DNA of 54,287 nucleotides, taken from NCBI RefSeq assembly GCF_019655335.1, contig NZ_BPFD01000026.1:1-54287 (forward strand), read 5' to 3'. Origin of the DNA: Shewanella hafniensis (lineage in GTDB: Bacteria > Pseudomonadota > Gammaproteobacteria > Enterobacterales > Shewanellaceae). The translations under genes were made by a program, and so were the position numbers. The first letter of the stretch is position 1. Each line of letters opens with the position of its first letter. The notes under the pieces are model-generated. The model searched no databases, was not told the DNA's origin, and saw nothing but the letters and a program-made list of their open reading frames with translations. Below, in pieces: positions 1-11,735 of the stretch.

Positions 1-237
1 AATTAGTGTAAACCCCTACTTTTATTGATTAGCCGCCACAAATCAGCTCCAGTTGCCAAAAAACTAACAAACAAATAATGTTGCAACAAATTAACTAAGA
101 AAACATAAAATTATTTTCAGCGGAAATTAATTTAAAACCTTTAAAATCAATATATAAATCCATACATAGAAATTAGCATATAAAAACAGCAATAAAATTC
201 ATTAGTTTTAATAATGAATAATTGTATTTTTTCTCGT
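1..237. other. AT-rich intergenic stretch, no gene seen
   Basis: This stretch is very AT-rich and has no plausible reading frame on either strand. It contains a 10-bp palindrome TGTTGCAACA at 79-88 and an inverted repeat ATTCATTA/TAATGAAT around 197-220. These could be protein-binding sites for the promoter that follows, but nothing identifies a regulator. The upstream neighbour lies outside the window. Confidence 0.4.
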
Positions 238-266
238 TTGAGAAGCTAACCTGAGTTGTTTAATAT
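238..266 (+). promoter_or_regulatory. Sigma-70-like promoter for the small gene at 369
   Basis: TTGAGA at 238-243 is followed by a 17-nt spacer and TAATAT at 261-266. A transcript would start near 273. The leader then has a strong AAGGAG at 279-284 in front of a seven-codon TTG frame (290-310, ending TAG), and the 26-codon frame at 369-449 after that. The promoter is read by consensus only. Confidence 0.45.
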
Positions 267-368
267 ATATCCTGTGTTAAGGAGACAATTTGGTAGAACT
301 GGTGTCGTAGCCCAGTCAATGCCAACTTCGCGCACATAGGTATTAACTTTTGGTGTGGAGATATCGAT

Positions 369-449
369 ATGACTAAATTATTTGAACGTCTGGTTAACAG
401 CTACAAGCGTGTTTTTGTTGAACTTTATACAGCTAATGAGCTGAAATAA
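369..449 (+). CDS. Putative 26-aa small protein, unknown function
   Basis: A 27-codon frame starts with ATG at 369 and stops with TAA at 447-449. A GGAG Shine-Dalgarno sequence lies at 357-360, eight bases before the start. The peptide begins MTKLFERLVN and ends YTANELK. It is lysine/arginine- and hydrophobic-rich in its first part and could form a single amphipathic helix, with no signal peptide or membrane segment. It sits in its own transcription unit: a promoter-like sequence at 238-266 and a strong terminator at 510-540. I do not recognise the family. The isolated promoter, Shine-Dalgarno and terminator argue for a real small gene, but a non-coding RNA with a chance frame is possible. 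Confidence 0.5.
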   Translation: MTKLFERLVNSYKRVFVELYTANELK

Positions 450-509
450 TCTCCAGAATTACTCGTGAAATTTATTGCATTAATTTGAAGTTTTGTTAGC
501 GCAAAACGA

Positions 510-540
510 GCCCCCATCTCTTTGAGAGTGGGGGCTTTTT
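510..540 (+). terminator. Intrinsic terminator after the 26-aa small gene
   Basis: GCCCCCA/TGGGGGC with additional TCTC/GAGA pairing forms a long GC stem with a three-base loop, followed by five T residues. It ends the transcript containing the small frame at 369-449. Confidence 0.85.
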
Positions 541-740
541 CTATTCTAAAGCCGCAACATCTGCCTTCAACTCTAGAACCCCATAAAACGTCGCTTCCAG
601 CATCAAGTATGCAACATACCTATTAATAGGTATTTACCGATGAAAGAAGCTATTTTTTCACTTTGGTCTATTAGATTATTTGCAATAAGTGTTAATGATT
701 TGAAATCCAAGATATTTCATAAAAGTGCATTTTAAATATA

Positions 741-771
741 AAAAAAGGAGCGAAATTATCGCTCCTTTTTT
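741..771. terminator. Bidirectional terminator downstream of purL
   Basis: The stem GGAGCGA (747-753) pairs with TCGCTCC (759-765) around an AATTA loop. It is flanked by an A-run on the left and a T-run on the right, so it can work for purL on the minus strand and for plus-strand transcription. Confidence 0.8.
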
Positions 772-831
772 ACCATTAACTAAACCCACTTTTACCCATC
801 AATACAGGTAAAAGCCGCTGAGTTTACTCGC

Positions 832-3800
832 TTAACCTAAGGTCACTCGCGCATTACGGAACATACGTATCCAAGGGCTATCTTCACCCCAAGCATCTGG
901 ATGCCAAGAGTTAGCGACCGTTCTGAACACACGTTCAGGATGCGGCATCATCAAAGTAACGCGTCCGTCAGTGGTACAAATGCCCGTTAGGCCATTTGGA
1001 GAACCGTTCGGGTTTTGTGGATACTGAGTCGCGATATCGCCCTTGCCATTGACAAAGCGCAGGGCAATGGTGCCTGACGCTTCGGCCATTGCCAGCGCCT
1101 CAGCGCTGGCAAACTCAGCCAAACCTTCACCGTGTGATACGGCGATAGGCATACGCGAACCCACCATACCTTGGAAGAATAACGACGGGCTCTGTTGCAC
1201 TTCAACTAAGCTGAAACGCGCTTCGAAACGCTCTGAGCGGTTACGCACAAAACGCGGCCAATGTTCGCTTCCTGGAATAATTTCTTTCAGGTTTGACAGC
1301 ATTTGGCAACCGTTACACACGCCAAGGGCAAAACTTGAGTCACGTTCGAAGAAACGTGAAAACTCATTGCGGGCACGCTCGTTAAACAGAATCGACTTAG
1401 CCCAACCTTCACCTGCGCCTAATACGTCACCATAAGAGAAGCCACCACAGGCCACAAGACCTTGGAAATCCTCTAGGCTAATACGGCCAGATAAAATGTC
1501 CGACATGTGTACGTCGCGGCTTTCAAATCCAGCGCGGTCAAAAGCAGCGGCCATTTCTACGTGGGAGTTAACGCCCTGCTCACGCAAAATCGCCATCTTA
1601 GGTGCAGCGCCCTTAAGGATATAAGGCGCGGCAACGTCAGCACTTGGATCAAAACTTAAGTTAACGGTTAAGCCTAAATCGGTTTCGTCTTGCTTAAGTT
1701 TGAACTCTTCAAGTGCGCAGGCTGGGTTATCACGCAGTGCTTGCATACGATAAGTGGTTTCTGACCACACAGTGCGCAGCGCTACACGGCTATCACTGAA
1801 GATTTCACGCGCGCCATCATTAATGGTGATGCGTTGATCGTCAGCTAACGTGCCGATCACGTGGCAAGGTACGCCTGCGATAGCAAACTGAGCGGCAATT
1901 TTCGCCGCATTGTCGCGGCTCACTTGCAGCACAGCGCCGAGCTCTTCATTAAAGAGTCGCTCTAAATCCGTGCCCTGTAGATCTTCTAAATCGATATTCA
2001 GACCTGTATTACCCGCAAAGGCCATTTCCACTAAGGTAGTGAATAAACCGCCGTCGCTACGGTCGTGGTAAGCGATAACCGATTTCTTAGCCACTAGATT
2101 TTGCATGGTTTCGAAGAAACCGCGCAGCAGTGCAGCATCGTCAAGATCCGGCGCAACATCACCCAGCTCACCAAAAACTTGGGCTAAACAAGAACCGCCT
2201 AAACGATTTTTGCCCGCGCCTAAATCCACTAACAGTAAAGACGTTTCGCCCTTATCTGTGCGCAGTTCTGGCGTTACTGTATTGCGAATATCTTGCACCA
2301 CACCAAAGGCGGTGATGACCAATGACATAGGCGATGTCACGGTTTTATCCGCGCCATCTTGCTGCCATGCGGTCTTCATCGACATAGAGTCTTTACCGAC
2401 CGGAATAGTCAGGCTGAGCTCTGGACACAGTTCTTCACCCACGGCTTTCACCGCTTCATAAAGACCCGCATCTTCGCCAGGGTGACCCGCGGCAGACATC
2501 CAGTTGGCAGAAAGCTTGATACGCTTAAATGAACCGATATCGGCACCGGCGATGTTCATGATGGATTCAGCCACCGCCATACGGGCAGAGGCGCCAAAAT
2601 CAAGCAGCGCCAGCGGTGTACGCTCGCCCAGAGACATAGCTTCACCAGCGTAGGTATCAAAGCTTGCCGCTGTGACCGCGCAATCGGCCACAGGTACTTG
2701 CCATGGACCCACCATTTGGTCACGGTTAACTAAACCCGTAACAGTGCGGTCACCAATGGTGATAAGGAAGGTTTTATCCGCAACGGTAGGCAAGCTCAGT
2801 ACGCGTTTAACCGCTTCTTTAACTTCAATATTATCTTGCGCTAACGCGGGTGATACCGCTTTAGCCGATACCACATCGCGGCTCATCTTAGGCGCTTTGC
2901 CTAATAAGACTTCAAGCGGTAAATCGATAGGATTATTATCGAAATGGCTGTCGCTAAGCGTTAAATGTTTCTCAGCTGTAGCTTCACCCACAACCGCAAA
3001 CGGGGCACGCTCACGCTCACAAATTGCAGTAAATAGTGCGAGGTTTTCAGGGGCAACGGACATCACATAACGTTCTTGTGATTCGTTACACCAGATTTCC
3101 AGCGGGCTCATGCCAGGCTCATCTGAAGGCACGTTACGCAGATTGAATAAACCGCCGCGCTCGCCGTCATTCACAAGTTCAGGGAAAGCGTTCGACAAAC
3201 CGCCCGCGCCCACATCGTGGATAAATTGGATAGGGTTTTTATCGCCAAGCTGCCAACAGCGGTCAATCACTTCCTGACATCGACGTTCCATTTCGGGGTT
3301 TTCACGTTGCACAGAAGCAAAGTCGAGATCTTCACTCGATTGACCCGATGCCATAGATGAAGCAGCGCCGCCGCCCAAACCAATGTTCATCGCAGGGCCA
3401 CCCAGCACAATCAGCTTAGCGCCGACGGTGATTTCGCCCTTCTGTACATGCTCTTCGCGAATGTTACCCAAACCACCGGCTAACATAATCGGCTTATGGT
3501 AACCACGGACTTCTACGCCGTTATGGCTGCTGACTTCCTGCTCGTAGGTACGGAAATAACCGACCAGTGCCGGACGACCAAACTCGTTGTTAAATGCCGC
3601 GCCGCCCAGTGGGCCTTCGGTCATGATGTCCAGCGCGCTCACGATGCGCTCTGGCTTGCCATAGTTACCTTCCCATGGCTGAACAAAACCCGGGATTTTT
3701 AAATTGGATACGCTAAAGCCCGTTAAACCGGCTTTAGGTTTAGAACCGCGGCCCGTTGCGCCTTCATCACGAATTTCACCACCTGAGCCGGTTGCAGCGC

Positions 3801-4716
3801 CAGGATAGGGGCTGATGGCGGTAGGATGGTTGTGGGTTTCCACTTTCATCAGGATGTGCATAGGTTCAGTATGGTAGTTGTACACCCCATCTGGATCGGG
3901 GAAGAAACGACCGGCAACCGAGCCTTCCATCACAGCAGCGTTATCTTTGTAGGCAGATAACACGTGATCAGGCGTGGTTTCAAAGGTGTTCTTAATCATT
4001 TTGAACAGTGACTTAGGCTGAACTTCACCGTCAATGGTCCAATCTGCGTTAAAAATCTTATGACGACAATGCTCAGAGTTCGCCTGGGCAAACATCATCA
4101 ATTCGATGTCATGAGGATTGCGACCTAAACGGACGAAGTTCTCGACTAAATAATCGATTTCATCTTCGGCTAAAGCAAGCCCCAACTCAGTGTTAGCCAC
4201 TTCAAGTGCGCGGCGACCTTCCCCAAGAATATTGACGCTCTTAAACGGCGCAGGCTCAGTGCGCTTAAACAGCACATCGGCTTTGGTAAAATCATCGAGG
4301 ATAATTTCCACCATGCGATCGTGCAGCAACGCATTCAGGGCTTGTTGCTGAGGCGCAGTGAGCGCGTCTGACTCGACATAATACGCAACGCCTCGCTCCA
4401 AACGCTTCACTTTACCAAGGCCACAATTGTGTGCGATGTCAGTGGCTTTTGAAGACCAAGGAGAAATAGTACCGGGGCGAGGAGTGACAAACAGGAGTGA
4501 ACCTTGGGGGATATGAGCTTCTATCGCAGGTCCATAGGTGAGAATTTTTTCAAGTTGCTGGCGTTCATTTGTGTCGAGCAACTCGCTCAAATCCGCTAAA
4601 TGAACATACTCAGCATAGATTTGGCGTACCGGAAGCGCAGCGTTTTCGCAGGCCTCCATCAGCTTTTGCACCCTAAACGTCGAGAGTGCAGGGGCTCCGC
4701 GGATGATCTCCATCAC
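832..4716 (-). CDS. purL: Phosphoribosylformylglycinamidine synthase
   Basis: This enzyme makes FGAM from FGAR, glutamine and ATP, the fourth step of purine synthesis in the cytoplasm. At 1294 residues it is the large single-chain form typical of gammaproteobacteria: N-terminal PurS-like part, two AIR-synthase-like ATP-binding halves (GDGERGG-type loops, VGKDSMSM around residues 770-780), and a class I glutamine amidotransferase domain from about residue 1036. The glutaminase nucleophile is Cys1134 in GVCNGCQML, with His1259 and Glu1261 in MMPHPERVF. The N-terminus MMEIIRG matches the family; the frame opens with GTG at 4716 immediately before ATG at 4713, behind an AAGGTG Shine-Dalgarno sequence. 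It is transcribed alone, divergent from mltF, as in related species. No clear PurR operator was found in the 277-bp divergent region. Confidence 0.98.
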   Translation of the reverse strand: MMEIIRGAPALSTFRVQKLMEACENAALPVRQIYAEYVHLADLSELLDTNERQQLEKILTYGPAIEAHIPQGSLLFVTPRPGTISPWSSKATDIAHNCGLGKVKRLERGVAYYVESDALTAPQQQALNALLHDRMVEIILDDFTKADVLFKRTEPAPFKSVNILGEGRRALEVANTELGLALAEDEIDYLVENFVRLGRNPHDIELMMFAQANSEHCRHKIFNADWTIDGEVQPKSLFKMIKNTFETTPDHVLSAYKDNAAVMEGSVAGRFFPDPDGVYNYHTEPMHILMKVETHNHPTAISPYPGAATGSGGEIRDEGATGRGSKPKAGLTGFSVSNLKIPGFVQPWEGNYGKPERIVSALDIMTEGPLGGAAFNNEFGRPALVGYFRTYEQEVSSHNGVEVRGYHKPIMLAGGLGNIREEHVQKGEITVGAKLIVLGGPAMNIGLGGGAASSMASGQSSEDLDFASVQRENPEMERRCQEVIDRCWQLGDKNPIQFIHDVGAGGLSNAFPELVNDGERGGLFNLRNVPSDEPGMSPLEIWCNESQERYVMSVAPENLALFTAICERERAPFAVVGEATAEKHLTLSDSHFDNNPIDLPLEVLLGKAPKMSRDVVSAKAVSPALAQDNIEVKEAVKRVLSLPTVADKTFLITIGDRTVTGLVNRDQMVGPWQVPVADCAVTAASFDTYAGEAMSLGERTPLALLDFGASARMAVAESIMNIAGADIGSFKRIKLSANWMSAAGHPGEDAGLYEAVKAVGEELCPELSLTIPVGKDSMSMKTAWQQDGADKTVTSPMSLVITAFGVVQDIRNTVTPELRTDKGETSLLLVDLGAGKNRLGGSCLAQVFGELGDVAPDLDDAALLRGFFETMQNLVAKKSVIAYHDRSDGGLFTTLVEMAFAGNTGLNIDLEDLQGTDLERLFNEELGAVLQVSRDNAAKIAAQFAIAGVPCHVIGTLADDQRITINDGAREIFSDSRVALRTVWSETTYRMQALRDNPACALEEFKLKQDETDLGLTVNLSFDPSADVAAPYILKGAAPKMAILREQGVNSHVEMAAAFDRAGFESRDVHMSDILSGRISLEDFQGLVACGGFSYGDVLGAGEGWAKSILFNERARNEFSRFFERDSSFALGVCNGCQMLSNLKEIIPGSEHWPRFVRNRSERFEARFSLVEVQQSPSLFFQGMVGSRMPIAVSHGEGLAEFASAEALAMAEASGTIALRFVNGKGDIATQYPQNPNGSPNGLTGICTTDGRVTLMMPHPERVFRTVANSWHPDAWGEDSPWIRMFRNARVTLG

Positions 4717-4993
4717 GTCTATTCACCTTATTATTTATTATTGCAGGGGTCAGAGGTGGCGCTATTATAAGGAAATGTCTGCCACAAATCACCTGTGACC
4801 TTACGCAAAACAGTGTTTCCTGTGATATAAAAAACGCGACCATTTTAAGCCGCCATTTTCCCCCACGAATGATTTTTTTACGTTATCGCAGACAAACGGA
4901 TATAATCCCACCAATGTCGGCCAGTTCACCCCATATGCCCCACTGTTAACTCGCTATCTATAATATTGATTTTATTTACTATAAGTACATTTA

Positions 4994-6424
4994 ATGACTC
5001 GATTCCTGTTCGCTCTTATCTTAGGTTTCTTACTGACTGCCTGTCAGCAGGTGACCGTGGACGACACAGAATTCGTGCCGAAAAAATTAACTGAGTTAAG
5101 AGTCGGGACACTTTACGGCCCACAGATTTATATGACATCGGGCCAAGGTGATAGCGGTTTCGATTACGATATGGCGGTATTGTTCGCCGAATACTTAGAT
5201 GTGCCCTTGAAAATGGTGCCCTACACTAATCGCACCGAACTGTACGAAGCCCTTAAAAAGAATGAAATCGACCTGATTGCTGCGGGCATGACAGAAACAC
5301 CCGCAAGGCGTGAACAGTTCCGCCTAGGGCCGCCGCTGTACCGCGTTAATCAAGTATTGGTGTATCGCGAAGGCATGCCAGCGCCCAAAGACATCAGCGA
5401 CTTAAAAGGTAAGATCACTGTCATCGCCGACTCTTCCTTCGTCGAGACATTAACTCAATTGCAAAAGCATTATCCAACGCTGGTGTGGGATCAAATTACC
5501 GACAAAGACAGCGAAGAATTGCTGGCGATGATCGCCAACAAAGAAATTGACTACACCATAGCCGATTCCAGCAGCGTACAAATCAACCGCCGCTACTTAC
5601 CCGATCTGCGCTCTGGCCCCGTACTTGAAGAAAAGCTCGATGTAGTCTGGCTGTTGCCGCCGACCCGCAGTGATGAACTCATGAGTCAGTTGCTGGCCTT
5701 TTGGCACCAAGAAAAGCTGGCTGGCACGCTCGATCATCTCAACGAGAAATACTTTGGCCATGTGAAGCGCTTTGATTATGTCGATACTCGGGCATTTATC
5801 CGCGCCATCGAAACCGTCTTACCCCGCTATCGTCAGTTATTTGAAACCCATGCGGGCAATTTAGATTGGCGAAAACTTGCGGCGACTAGCTATCAAGAGT
5901 CCCATTGGAATCCGCATGCCCGCTCAGCAACGGGAGTACGCGGCATGATGATGTTGACTCAGCCTACGGCAAAAGAAATTGGCATCACCAACCGTTTGGA
6001 TGCGGAAGAAAGCATCCGCGGCGGCGCGGCCTATTTGAACGATATGATCAATCGTCTGCCGGAATCCATTCCCGAGAGTCAACGTATGTGGTTTGCACTG
6101 GCGTCCTACAATATAGGGTATGCCCATGTTGAAGATGCACGTAAACTGGCTGAATCGATGGAGTTAAATCCCAATGCGTGGCGAGATTTAAAGAAAGTAC
6201 TACCGCTACTGCAAAAGCGTAAATACTATCAAAAAACCCGCTACGGCTACGCCAGAGGCAGTGAAGCAGTCCATTACGTTGACAGTATTCGCCGCTACTA
6301 CGACACGTTAGTCTGGGTAGATAATCAGTCGAAACAGCAAAACCCCGAGGAAGAACCGAGCGATCTTGCGTCGGAAGAACCCGCCATTCCCGCTGGAACA
6401 TTGAGCACAGAACAACCTCAATAA
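4994..6424 (+). CDS. mltF: Membrane-bound lytic murein transglycosylase F
   Basis: MltF cleaves the glycan strands of peptidoglycan with formation of 1,6-anhydro-muramyl ends. The 476-residue protein has a lipoprotein signal with lipobox LTAC and acylation Cys17, so it should be anchored in the outer membrane. Residues about 35-260 form a type 3 periplasmic solute-binding (regulatory) domain. The C-terminal part is a Slt-type transglycosylase domain with catalytic Glu302 in SYQESHWNP, then the [13 protein letters not shown] motif and the ALASYNIG helix. The tail after residue 440 is acidic and proline-rich, a low-complexity extension. The gene is divergent from purL, the usual purL/mltF arrangement. 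A hairpin just downstream (6438-6462) may end the message. Confidence 0.97.
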   Translation: MTRFLFALILGFLLTACQQVTVDDTEFVPKKLTELRVGTLYGPQIYMTSGQGDSGFDYDMAVLFAEYLDVPLKMVPYTNRTELYEALKKNEIDLIAAGMTETPARREQFRLGPPLYRVNQVLVYREGMPAPKDISDLKGKITVIADSSFVETLTQLQKHYPTLVWDQITDKDSEELLAMIANKEIDYTIADSSSVQINRRYLPDLRSGPVLEEKLDVVWLLPPTRSDELMSQLLAFWHQEKLAGTLDHLNEKYFGHVKRFDYVDTRAFIRAIETVLPRYRQLFETHAGNLDWRKLAATSYQESHWNPHARSATGVRGMMMLTQPTAKEIGITNRLDAEESIRGGAAYLNDMINRLPESIPESQRMWFALASYNIGYAHVEDARKLAESMELNPNAWRDLKKVLPLLQKRKYYQKTRYGYARGSEAVHYVDSIRRYYDTLVWVDNQSKQQNPEEEPSDLASEEPAIPAGTLSTEQPQ

Positions 6425-6437
6425 TCCGCATTGCCTG

Positions 6438-6462
6438 AGCCCAGTCTTTAGATCTGGGTTTC
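6438..6462 (+). terminator. Possible weak terminator after mltF
   Basis: AGCCCAG (6438-6444) can pair with CTGGGTT (6454-6460) around a nine-base loop. Only three T residues follow before a C, so it would be a weak terminator. Confidence 0.4.
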
Positions 6463-6701
6463 TAGAAACTTAAATCAAAAAGCCAAACTGCTAAACCAAA
6501 GCTCTGTGAGCTCAGCATCTGAAACTCTGTGCCAGAACCAAGCAGGCTTAAGCAACTTAGGTTTACGCTTAAAAACATCGCTTAGTTCAGCTTATCTGAC
6601 CAGTGCTATTGCTGCGCTCAAGTGCAACTGCTACTGTCTTGGGTTTATGACCTGCGATACATCACTGCAGGGCATCAATAATAACAATGAATGGGGTCAA
6701 T

Positions 6702-6821
6702 ATGAGAAGAAAAACCATCAGCAATACTGTCGCGCGTCGTCGTACTTTACTCAAAGTTCGCCATCGTCGTATTTTGAATCGTCAGAAACTTTTCTTTACT
6801 TTTATTCAGTCTCAGGATTAA
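6702..6821 (+). CDS. Putative 39-aa arginine-rich small protein
   Basis: A 40-codon frame starts with ATG at 6702, behind GGGG at 6693-6696, and stops with TAA at 6819-6821. The peptide begins MRRKTISNT and contains RRR at residues 12-14 and HRR at 21-23. Twelve of 39 residues are Arg or Lys, so it would be strongly basic, like ribosome- or RNA-associated small proteins. The last ten residues are less basic (FTFIQSQD end). It lies alone between mltF and the converging tadA gene. A 14-bp palindrome CAGGATTAATCCTG overlaps its stop codon (6813-6826) and may serve as a weak terminator. I do not recognise a family and cannot exclude a chance frame; the longer overlapping frame at 6506-6910 looks non-coding by composition. 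Confidence 0.45.
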   Translation: MRRKTISNTVARRRTLLKVRHRRILNRQKLFFTFIQSQD

Positions 6822-6842
6822 TCCTGTCGCTTTTACCACTGT

Positions 6843-7370
<528 letters not shown>

Positions 7371-7520
7371 TCACACGCTCATTTAATTAGCCTGAAAATA
7401 AAACCGGATTATAACAGCCAATCGCCTACATATCACAAAGTCAGCATTTCCAATGCAAGCCCCCTGCATAACACTGCCATCACACTATACTTTACCTATG
7501 GTTTTATCATCGATACTCCG

Positions 7521-8402
7521 ATGACTCGATACTTTTGGCAGTGGTTAATTCTGATCATAAGTGCAGGCTTTTCTTGCATTATGCTGCACGGCAAGTCCAT
7601 TAATAACGAAATCAATTATTACGAACTCAGCCTTGAATTGATCCGTTCTATCATTTGGTTATTTATGATGTTCTATATCAGCTACACGCGACATAACCGT
7701 CAAATCTATCTTTGGCTGTTAATTGGCTGTGGGAGCCTATTCATAGGTAACAATATGAATATACTGGATGAATTATCTACCTTCGAAGCCAGTTACTATC
7801 AAGAAGTCGAAGACTTACTCTTTACCTTTGGCATTCTCTGCGCTTGGTTCGGCCTCTATCAATTAATCCAACAACAAATCACCAAAAACCAAATACTCAA
7901 TATTGCCGCAAATACCGACCCGCTAACAGGGCTGCTAAATCGACGCAGTTTCAATCAAAATGTCGAAAACAGTACCGACAATAATCCCAGTGCTTACTTA
8001 ATCCTCGACATAGATCACTTCAAACAAATCAATGACACCTATGGCCATGCAGCGGGTGATTATGTATTAACAAAGCTTGCAAAACACATCAGCAAGAGTC
8101 TACGTAAACAAGATAGAGTTGCCCGCTGGGGAGGTGAAGAGTTTCTCATTGAGCTTAAACACTGCGATAGTCATACGGCCCAACTCAAAGCCGAACAACT
8201 CAGGGCGCTGATTGAAAGAAGTGATTTTCATTTTTCAGGTCAGTATCTAAGCGTCACAGTCAGTATTGGTATCGCAACCGTTGCAAATCAACACCTAAAT
8301 AGAGATGAGATCATTAACCTTGCTGATAAAGCGCTATATCAGGCCAAAAACGGCGGGAGAAATCGAGTGGTTCTTGCTAGTGATCTCAAACAGAATGAAT
8401 AA
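7521..8402 (+). CDS. Small membrane diguanylate cyclase (GGDEF)
   Basis: Starting at ATG 7521 the protein has 293 residues. Three or four hydrophobic segments fill the first 118 residues (about 5-23, 40-55, 62-77, 99-117). A GGDEF domain follows, opening with DPLTGLLNRRSF at 133-144. The active loop is GGEEF at 204-208, and an inhibitory I-site RKQD lies at 195-198, five residues upstream, so product feedback is expected. DIDHFKQINDTYGH at 163-176 completes the catalytic motifs, so it should make cyclic di-GMP. The open frame extends back to 7236 inside tadA, but that part overlaps tadA and has no family character. No good Shine-Dalgarno sequence precedes 7521, so the start is the least certain part. 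It converges with guaA. Confidence 0.88.
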   Translation: MTRYFWQWLILIISAGFSCIMLHGKSINNEINYYELSLELIRSIIWLFMMFYISYTRHNRQIYLWLLIGCGSLFIGNNMNILDELSTFEASYYQEVEDLLFTFGILCAWFGLYQLIQQQITKNQILNIAANTDPLTGLLNRRSFNQNVENSTDNNPSAYLILDIDHFKQINDTYGHAAGDYVLTKLAKHISKSLRKQDRVARWGGEEFLIELKHCDSHTAQLKAEQLRALIERSDFHFSGQYLSVTVSIGIATVANQHLNRDEIINLADKALYQAKNGGRNRVVLASDLKQNE

Positions 8403-8406
8403 CAAA

Positions 8407-8427
8407 AAAGGCGCACTAGGCGCCTTT
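8407..8427. terminator. Bidirectional terminator between the cyclase and guaA
   Basis: AAAGGCGC (8407-8414) pairs with GCGCCTTT (8420-8427) around a five-base loop. A further A-run lies to the left, giving a T-run for minus-strand guaA transcription. Confidence 0.75.
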
Positions 8428-8451
8428 AAATCGTTAATTCAGATAATTAAC

Positions 8452-10029
8452 TTATTCCCATTCGATAGTCGCTGGCGGCTTGCCAGAGATATCGTAAACC
8501 ACGCGGGAAATGCCATCGACTTCGTTAATGATGCGGTTTGATACGCGACCTAAGAAATCATACGGCAGATGTGCCCAATGAGCTGTCATAAAATCGATGG
8601 TTTCTACGGCACGCAGTGACACAACCCAGTCATATTTACGGCCATCACCCATCACGCCAACTGAGCGCACAGGTAAGAACACGGTAAAGGCTTGGCTGAC
8701 TTTATTGTACAGATCGGCTTTATGCAGTTCTTCGATGAAGATAGCATCGGCGCGGCGCAGTAAGTCACAGTATTCTTTCTTCACTTCACCTAATACACGC
8801 ACACCAAGACCTGGTCCTGGGAACGGGTGACGATAAAGCATGTTGTATGGCAGACCTAACTCTAAACCAATTTTGCGCACTTCATCTTTGAACAGTTCGC
8901 GCAGTGGCTCAACTAAACCCAGTTCCATATCGTCAGGCAAACCGCCAACGTTATGGTGCGACTTGATCACATGTGCTTTACCTGTGGCGCTGCCAGCAGA
9001 TTCAATCACGTCAGGATAAATCGTGCCTTGCGCTAACCATTTGGCATTAGCGCATTTTTTCGATTCTTCATCGAAAATTTCCACAAATACGCGGCCGATG
9101 ATCTTACGCTTAGCTTCTGGATCGGCTTCGCCTTTCATCGCATCGAGGAAGCGATTTTCCGCATCAACATGAATGATATTCAGGCCGAAATGATCGCCAA
9201 ACATTTCCATCACTTGCTCAGCTTCGTTCAAACGCAATAAACCGTTATCAACGAATACGCAGGTCAGTTTTTTGCCGATAGCGCGGTGCAGCAACATAGC
9301 TACAACCGAAGAATCGACACCGCCCGACAAGCCTAAAATCACTTCATCATCACCAATTTGCTTCTTCAAGCGCTCAATTGCATCTTCGATGATAGAAGAA
9401 GGTTTCCAGTTCGCCGCACAGCCACAAATGTCTAAGGCAAAGTGCGATAACATGCGCATACCTTGGCGAGTGTGGGTCACTTCTGGGTGGAACTGTACGC
9501 CATAGAATTGTTTGGCTTCATTTGCCATAGCGGCAAAGGGACAAGTATCCGTTTTAGCGACCGCCACAAACCCTTCAGGAATGGCCGACACTTTATCGCC
9601 GTGGCTCATCCATACGTCGAGTAAGGGTTTACCTTCGCTGCTAACCGCATCTTCGATGCCTTTGAATAGCAACGAATCTGTTAGCATTTCAATTTGAGCG
9701 TAGCCGAATTCACCTTCGCCCACACCTTGGATAACTTTACCGCCCAGCTGCTCAGACATGGTTTGCATGCCGTAGCAAATGCCCAGTACAGGCACGCCTG
9801 CGGTAAAGACGTATTCAGGCGCACGCGGCGAGTTTTCAGCCGTAACACTTTCAGGTCCGCCAGCAAGAATAATACCGTTCGGGGCAAATTCGCGGATTTG
9901 GGCTTCTGTTACATCCCAAGCCCATAATTCACAGTACACACCGATTTCACGGATACGACGGGCAATCAGTTGAGTGTACTGAGATCCAAAATCGAGGATC
10001 AGTATCTTGTGCTCATGAATATCGCTCAT
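8452..10029 (-). CDS. guaA: GMP synthase (glutamine-hydrolysing)
   Basis: GuaA converts XMP to GMP with glutamine and ATP, the last step of guanine nucleotide synthesis. At 525 residues it has the usual length. The glutaminase domain has nucleophile Cys85 in GICYGMQ and His181/Glu183 in FHPEVTH. The ATP pyrophosphatase domain carries the PP-loop SGGVDS at 235-240, followed by the dimerisation domain with HPFPGPGL and the conserved C-terminal PPATIEWE. It lies downstream of guaB on the same strand with 119 bp between them. The gap contains a GC-rich hairpin at 10117-10133, so guaBA is an operon that may be partly attenuated between the genes. Confidence 0.98.
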   Translation of the reverse strand: MSDIHEHKILILDFGSQYTQLIARRIREIGVYCELWAWDVTEAQIREFAPNGIILAGGPESVTAENSPRAPEYVFTAGVPVLGICYGMQTMSEQLGGKVIQGVGEGEFGYAQIEMLTDSLLFKGIEDAVSSEGKPLLDVWMSHGDKVSAIPEGFVAVAKTDTCPFAAMANEAKQFYGVQFHPEVTHTRQGMRMLSHFALDICGCAANWKPSSIIEDAIERLKKQIGDDEVILGLSGGVDSSVVAMLLHRAIGKKLTCVFVDNGLLRLNEAEQVMEMFGDHFGLNIIHVDAENRFLDAMKGEADPEAKRKIIGRVFVEIFDEESKKCANAKWLAQGTIYPDVIESAGSATGKAHVIKSHHNVGGLPDDMELGLVEPLRELFKDEVRKIGLELGLPYNMLYRHPFPGPGLGVRVLGEVKKEYCDLLRRADAIFIEELHKADLYNKVSQAFTVFLPVRSVGVMGDGRKYDWVVSLRAVETIDFMTAHWAHLPYDFLGRVSNRIINEVDGISRVVYDISGKPPATIEWE

Positions 10030-10116
10030 GGATAACCTTTATCTCATCTATTGTTTTAACATTGCTCAACGCGGCGATAGCCAGCCTTGAGTATTGGATC
10101 ACACGCTTTACAAAGA

Positions 10117-10133
10117 GGCGGCTTATCGCCGCC
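10117..10133 (-). terminator. Hairpin between guaB and guaA
   Basis: GGCGGC (10117-10122) pairs with GCCGCC (10128-10133). In the minus-strand message the stem is followed by TCTTTG, a weak U-run, so this may be a partial terminator or RNA stabiliser in the guaBA operon. Confidence 0.45.
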
Positions 10134-10148
10134 CCTTTTATCAAACGA

Positions 10149-11615
10149 TTAAGAACCTGAACGATAGTTCGGCGCTTCTTTAGTGATAGTCACATCGTGC
10201 ACGTGGGACTCACCCATACCAGCTGAAGTTACTTTCACAAATTGGGCTTTTTCATTCAGTTCTTGAATGGTGGCACAACCGGTTAAGCCCATGCATGAAC
10301 GTAGGCCACCCATATGCTGATGGATGATTTCCTTCAACTTACCTTTGTAAGGTACGCGACCTTCAATGCCTTCTGGCACGAGTTTGTCGGCAGCATTGTC
10401 AGATTGGAAATAACGGTCAGATGAACCTTGAGACATAGCGCCTAGTGAACCCATGCCGCGATAAGATTTATACGCACGGCCTTGATAAAGTTCAGTTTCG
10501 CCCGGCGCTTCATCGGTACCAGCGAACATTGAGCCTGCCATGATGCAAGATGCACCGGCCGCTAATGCTTTAGCTAAGTCGCCAGAAAAACGTACGCCAC
10601 CGTCGGCAATAACCGGAATACCTAAGCCTTTTACGGCTGCGGCTGCATCTGAAACTGCTGTGATTTGTGGCACGCCAACACCGGTTACAATACGCGTCGT
10701 ACAAATTGAGCCAGGGCCAATACCCACTTTAACTGCGTTAACGCCAGCTTCAACCAGTGCTAATGCACCTTCAGCCGTAGCTACGTTACCACCAATAATT
10801 TGCAATGTTGGGTGTTTAGCACGCGTTTCACGAATGCGTTGCAAAACGCCTTCAGAATGGCCGTGGGAAGAATCGATAAGTAATACGTCAACGCCAGCTT
10901 TAACCAGTGCATCAACGCGCTCTTCGTTACCAGCACCCGCGCCAACGGCGGCGCCAACACGTAGACGGCCTAACTCATCTTTACAGGCGTTAGGTTTACG
11001 TTCGGCTTTCTCGAAGTCTTTAACTGTGATCAAACCTTTCAGTTTAAAGTTATCATCAACAACAAGGACTTTTTCGATACGGTGTGAGTGCATCAATTTT
11101 TGCACTTCATCTAATTTAGTGCCTTCGGCAACTGTGACTAAACGCGCTTTAGGCGTCATCACTTCTTCTACCGTTTTGCTCCAATCTGTGACGAAACGTA
11201 CGTCACGGCCAGTAATGATACCAACCAACTCGTTTGCTTCGTTAACCACGGGATAACCAGCAAAACCATTCTTCAGTGTCAATACTTTCAGATCGGCTAA
11301 GGTCGTAGATGGCGTTACAGTCACAGGCTGTTGAACCACGCCCGCTTCGTAAATTTTTACTTTACGCACTTCTTCGGCTTGTTTTTCAATGCTCATGTTT
11401 TTATGAATAAAACCTAAACCGCCTTCCTGCGCCATAGCGATCGCAAGACGAGCTTCGGTAACTGTGTCCATAGCGGCAGACACAAGTGGGATATTCAATT
11501 CAATGGTATTGGTCAGGCGAGTTTTAAGAATGGCGGTATTTGGGAGTACAGTCGAATGCGCAGGAACAAGCAACACATCGTCAAAAGTAAGCGCTTCTTT
11601 AATTAAACGTAGCAT
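10149..11615 (-). CDS. guaB: Inosine-5'-monophosphate dehydrogenase
   Basis: GuaB oxidises IMP to XMP with NAD+, the committed step to GMP. The start chosen at 11615 gives 488 residues and the family N-terminus [19 protein letters not shown], with GGGGAG nine bases upstream. The open frame reaches back to 11795 but overlaps the divergent xseA start and has no family similarity. Residues about 90-205 hold two CBS domains, the regulatory Bateman module, inserted in the TIM barrel. The catalytic Cys305 is in [11 protein letters not shown], with the IMP-binding DGGVRFSGD loop and the [11 protein letters not shown] flap later. It is first in guaBA and divergent from xseA. Confidence 0.98.
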   Translation of the reverse strand: MLRLIKEALTFDDVLLVPAHSTVLPNTAILKTRLTNTIELNIPLVSAAMDTVTEARLAIAMAQEGGLGFIHKNMSIEKQAEEVRKVKIYEAGVVQQPVTVTPSTTLADLKVLTLKNGFAGYPVVNEANELVGIITGRDVRFVTDWSKTVEEVMTPKARLVTVAEGTKLDEVQKLMHSHRIEKVLVVDDNFKLKGLITVKDFEKAERKPNACKDELGRLRVGAAVGAGAGNEERVDALVKAGVDVLLIDSSHGHSEGVLQRIRETRAKHPTLQIIGGNVATAEGALALVEAGVNAVKVGIGPGSICTTRIVTGVGVPQITAVSDAAAAVKGLGIPVIADGGVRFSGDLAKALAAGASCIMAGSMFAGTDEAPGETELYQGRAYKSYRGMGSLGAMSQGSSDRYFQSDNAADKLVPEGIEGRVPYKGKLKEIIHQHMGGLRSCMGLTGCATIQELNEKAQFVKVTSAGMGESHVHDVTITKEAPNYRSGS

Positions 11616-11735
11616 ATGCAACATCTCCCCAGTTGAGTAGGATTTAGAGGTGAAATATTGCGGCGGGATTATACCTTGCATATCGGCACTGGTAAATGGA
11701 AAATAGCAAATATCCCCATTTAATTGAGTAATTCG

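Noticed and set aside
640..735. 31-codon frame starting MKEAIFSLW
   Set aside because: No Shine-Dalgarno sequence, no recognisable family, AT-rich surroundings.
4717..4993. PurR operator upstream of purL
   Set aside because: The nearest sequence, ACGCAAAACAGTGTTTCC, does not have the 16-bp symmetric spacing.
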